Below, in pieces: positions 62,151 to 64,000 of a stretch of 64,000 nt of DNA. Below the pieces are notes generated by a model. The model was not told the DNA's origin, searched no databases, and was given only the letters and a program-made list of their open reading frames with translations. Source of the DNA: Siphonodentalium dalli. Taxonomy: Eukaryota > Mollusca > Scaphopoda > Gadilida > Siphonodentaliidae. How positions within the stretch are numbered: position 1 is the first letter of the stretch; each line of letters begins with the position of its first letter. Location of the stretch: positions 272,543,426 to 272,607,425 of the forward strand of contig CP136063.1 in the NCBI GenBank assembly GCA_032622095.1, given 5' to 3'. A program made the translations under genes and the position numbers.

Positions 62151-62237
62151 GCAAACAACATGGTATAAATTATAATGAAAATGAATTTATTATTCCAGCC
62201 AATAATTCATTATCATTATAAATACCATGTTGCTTGC
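62151..62237. other. Foldback with ~37-nt arms
   Basis: GCAAACAACATGGTAT at the left pairs with ATACCATGTTGCTTGC at the right, and the match continues inward through an ATTATAATGA/TCATTATCAT-type stretch to a short centre near 62194. CATGGTATAAA in its left arm also occurs at 61483-61493, across the outer edge of the large inverted repeat. It looks like a small foldback (MITE-like) insertion. Confidence 0.8.
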
Positions 62238-63198
62238 ATTGTTCATAGAACACACAAGGCCAAATTCATTCATTTGTTGCATATATTCTGTTGAGTATAA
62301 AAGTATGGCCGGAATTAGTGTAGCCTTTAATATGCTTGTAATACATGCATGTACTAGTACCTGTTTAGATCCAAGTTTTCCCGGTCCACAACTTGTGGTA
62401 TTGGTTGGGTTAATGCTGTTTTTGACCGAGTCCCATCCCGATGTTCTTCTATAATGGACTTTACGCCCATAATTGTGGGCTGAAGTTATCTTGATTATGG
62501 CACTACCAGTATTTCATCAGATTGGGTCAAATTGACGCTTTTTTATAAGAATATAGAGGGCAGCCTTTCCCATGCAAGCATGATGATTTCAAACCTGCAT
62601 ATACTTAAAGTAATTGACCATCTCTAGCGTGGTGTTACCCCGGTAATGCTGCGGTATTACACTGCGGTAATTTCCAACACCATGGTAAGGTTACCGCTTG
62701 AACACAAAACAGTTGCACCACGGTGGATGCGCTATGCAATTAAAATGCAGTGATTCTCCTTATATCTATGGAACTTAAAGGAATGGATGGCCTTCGCTAC
62801 AGGTTATAATTTAAAAATAACATTTACAAAAAGTTTCCCAAGAATATACTAATAGTATAGAATAATGTTCATATGAATGCATTATTATCCACAAAACACA
62901 CTTTGCTTCAGTCAGTCGTTTGTTTATATACAGCACTTAAATAGTGAGCGATAAGCAAAACACTCAACGCCGTCACAATTTCCGACTAAATCCTGAAAAG
63001 TTACCCATAATTCTACTGTGTTTAAGGAGTCGATTATACCGGTACTTAGGGCATTACTGTATTTGATGTCCCAAGCTGTTGCATACATAAAAGACTTGGG
63101 ATAGTACCTGAACAGTAAACATGCAATCTGCATGATTCATGAAACGGCTATTGAAACCATGCTGATGATGCTGTATATACACAGAATTACACAATTTT

Positions 63199-63315
63199 GT
63201 TTATGGGTTTGTTGATATGACACGAGTGCTAGCACAATGATAGAATGAACAGCACAGCCTAGAGTTCTATCTTTCCTCAATGGCACAAGTGCCGTATCAA
63301 CAAATCCATTAATAC
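63199..63315. other. Foldback with ~33-nt imperfect arms
   Basis: TTTGTTGATATGACACGAGT (left) pairs with a right arm containing CAAGTGCCGTATCAACAAA, with a few mismatches, around a loop of about 45 nt. Confidence 0.65.
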
Positions 63316-63735
63316 AAGTGTCTTTCTGTGTTTATTACACATCACCTGTCCTATAATCTGTGCATTTAAAAATGCAGACTTAAAATGTTTATTGAGGCAC
63401 ATACAGGGCTTGTTTTGTCATGTCTGGTGATTTTTTTCCTATCGTTTGAACTGGATACTCAAATAACATAAATTTATATATATTTGTTTTGCAACCGACT
63501 GATTTGAGATAAATCTTTCTATTAACATATTGAAAATCATGTCAGGCGTAATTATTAGCAATCAATATTTTTGTTGCATATATAGGTTTATACAATTTTA
63601 AGAGGCAGAACAAGATACCGGTTGTACCTATCAGGCACTTTGTATAGTTTCATTTCGGGAATGTACACAGTATCTTGTTTGGACACTTACAATTTTAGAA
63701 ACACATAAATGTAACGAAAATTGTTGTTTGTATAT

Positions 63736-64000
63736 TTAAAGGTACGGGAGGCCATGGCGGTGGGTATGCCGTGAATATATTTCCACCGGTCAAAAACCGC
63801 CACAAACAGAAAGAATATTAAAATTTATACAAATGAGAAATATCGCATTAGTAACAGTATGTTATTGTCATATGTTTGACCATTGTAAACAAAAGCATAA
63901 AAAGTTACTTTCCTGGTGTTTGTTTATATTATGATGGTAAACATAAGGAGTGCTCTTTGTTGCTGAATTCCTAATATGGAACTAATAAAGAGCGTTTGTA
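63736..64000 (-). mobile_element. Right arm of the large inverted repeat, cut by the window edge
   Basis: This is the partner of 61487-61755 in reverse orientation. Pairing is still strong at the last base of the window (GAGCGTTTGTA against TATAAACGCTC), so the arm may extend further. The outer end and any target-site duplication cannot be seen. Confidence 0.85.

Larger units (their letters stand above)
61756..63735. other. Spacer of the large inverted repeat
   Basis: About 1.98 kb without any recognisable transposase, integrase or reverse transcriptase frame; the longest frames are about 75 codons (62227-62454 plus). It contains two foldbacks (62151-62237 and 63199-63315), a near-perfect palindrome GCCCATAATTGTGGGC (62465-62480) and a cluster of GGTAA/TTACC words (62631-62697). 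If the arms are terminal repeats, this is a non-autonomous element. Confidence 0.6.

Noticed and set aside
61756-63735. Coding region of a DNA transposon between the inverted arms
   Set aside because: The longest frames are about 75 codons and show no transposase motif.

Overview
The window is eukaryotic repeat DNA with no protein-coding, rRNA or tRNA gene that I can support. It is AT-rich, has no operon-like packing, and contains motifs that I recall as abundant in molluscan, especially bivalve, genomes (GGGCCATAACTCTGG, GGGGAGATAACTCTG, CAAGATGGCTGCC, CTAGCAGGGTKACCCG). I infer a mollusc, probably a bivalve; a database search would be needed to name it.

Positions 1-46297 are one head-to-tail tandem array of a 1243-bp unit. 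There are 36 near-identical units (U1-U36), then one diverged edge unit (U37, 44746-46025) and a truncated last unit (46026-46297). The array runs off the left edge of the window. Unit starts: 1, 1244, 2487, 3729, 4971, 6214, 7457, 8700, 9943, 11186, 12429, 13672, 14914, 16158, 17401, 18643, 19886, 21129, 22372, 23615, 24858, 26101, 27344, 28587, 29830, 31073, 32316, 33559, 34802, 36045, 37288, 38531, 39774, 41017, 42260, 43503, 44746. Every unit carries a 30-bp near-perfect palindrome behind a length- and base-variable A-rich tract. Few-base variants reveal higher-order structure: a dimer alternation and a duplicated trimer.

From 46297 to 53200 the sequence is a mosaic: a C-rich, G-poor tract at the array end; a dispersed ~360-bp repeat (six diverged copies, one interrupted by a ~320-bp interspersed element); an isolated, diverged fragment of the array family (48558-49249); and a 21-bp minisatellite (50021-51020) bounded by ~95-bp direct repeats. 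The minisatellite is followed by a second version of the array's terminal palindrome, with different but still complementary arms and the same ACTAGAGG tail.

From 53200 to 64000 there is low-complexity or unrecognised DNA with four more repeat systems: a TCTG-headed element built of ~140-bp monomers (two copies, 54604-56820), a palindrome-rich region built on GCGATTTATCGC (57985-59300), a ~155-bp CAAGATGGC repeat (59690-60545), and a ~2.5-kb inverted-repeat structure with ~265-bp arms (61487-64000, right end cut by the window).

The most interesting signal is the palindrome module: A-rich tract, hairpin, ACTAGAGG, second hairpin, repeated hairpin arm, CCCAT-rich tract. It is shared between the end of the macrosatellite and a separate minisatellite locus, with paired changes in the arms. 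I interpret this, with caution, as the terminus of a rolling-circle type (Helitron/Helentron-like) non-autonomous element that has been amplified into a macrosatellite.
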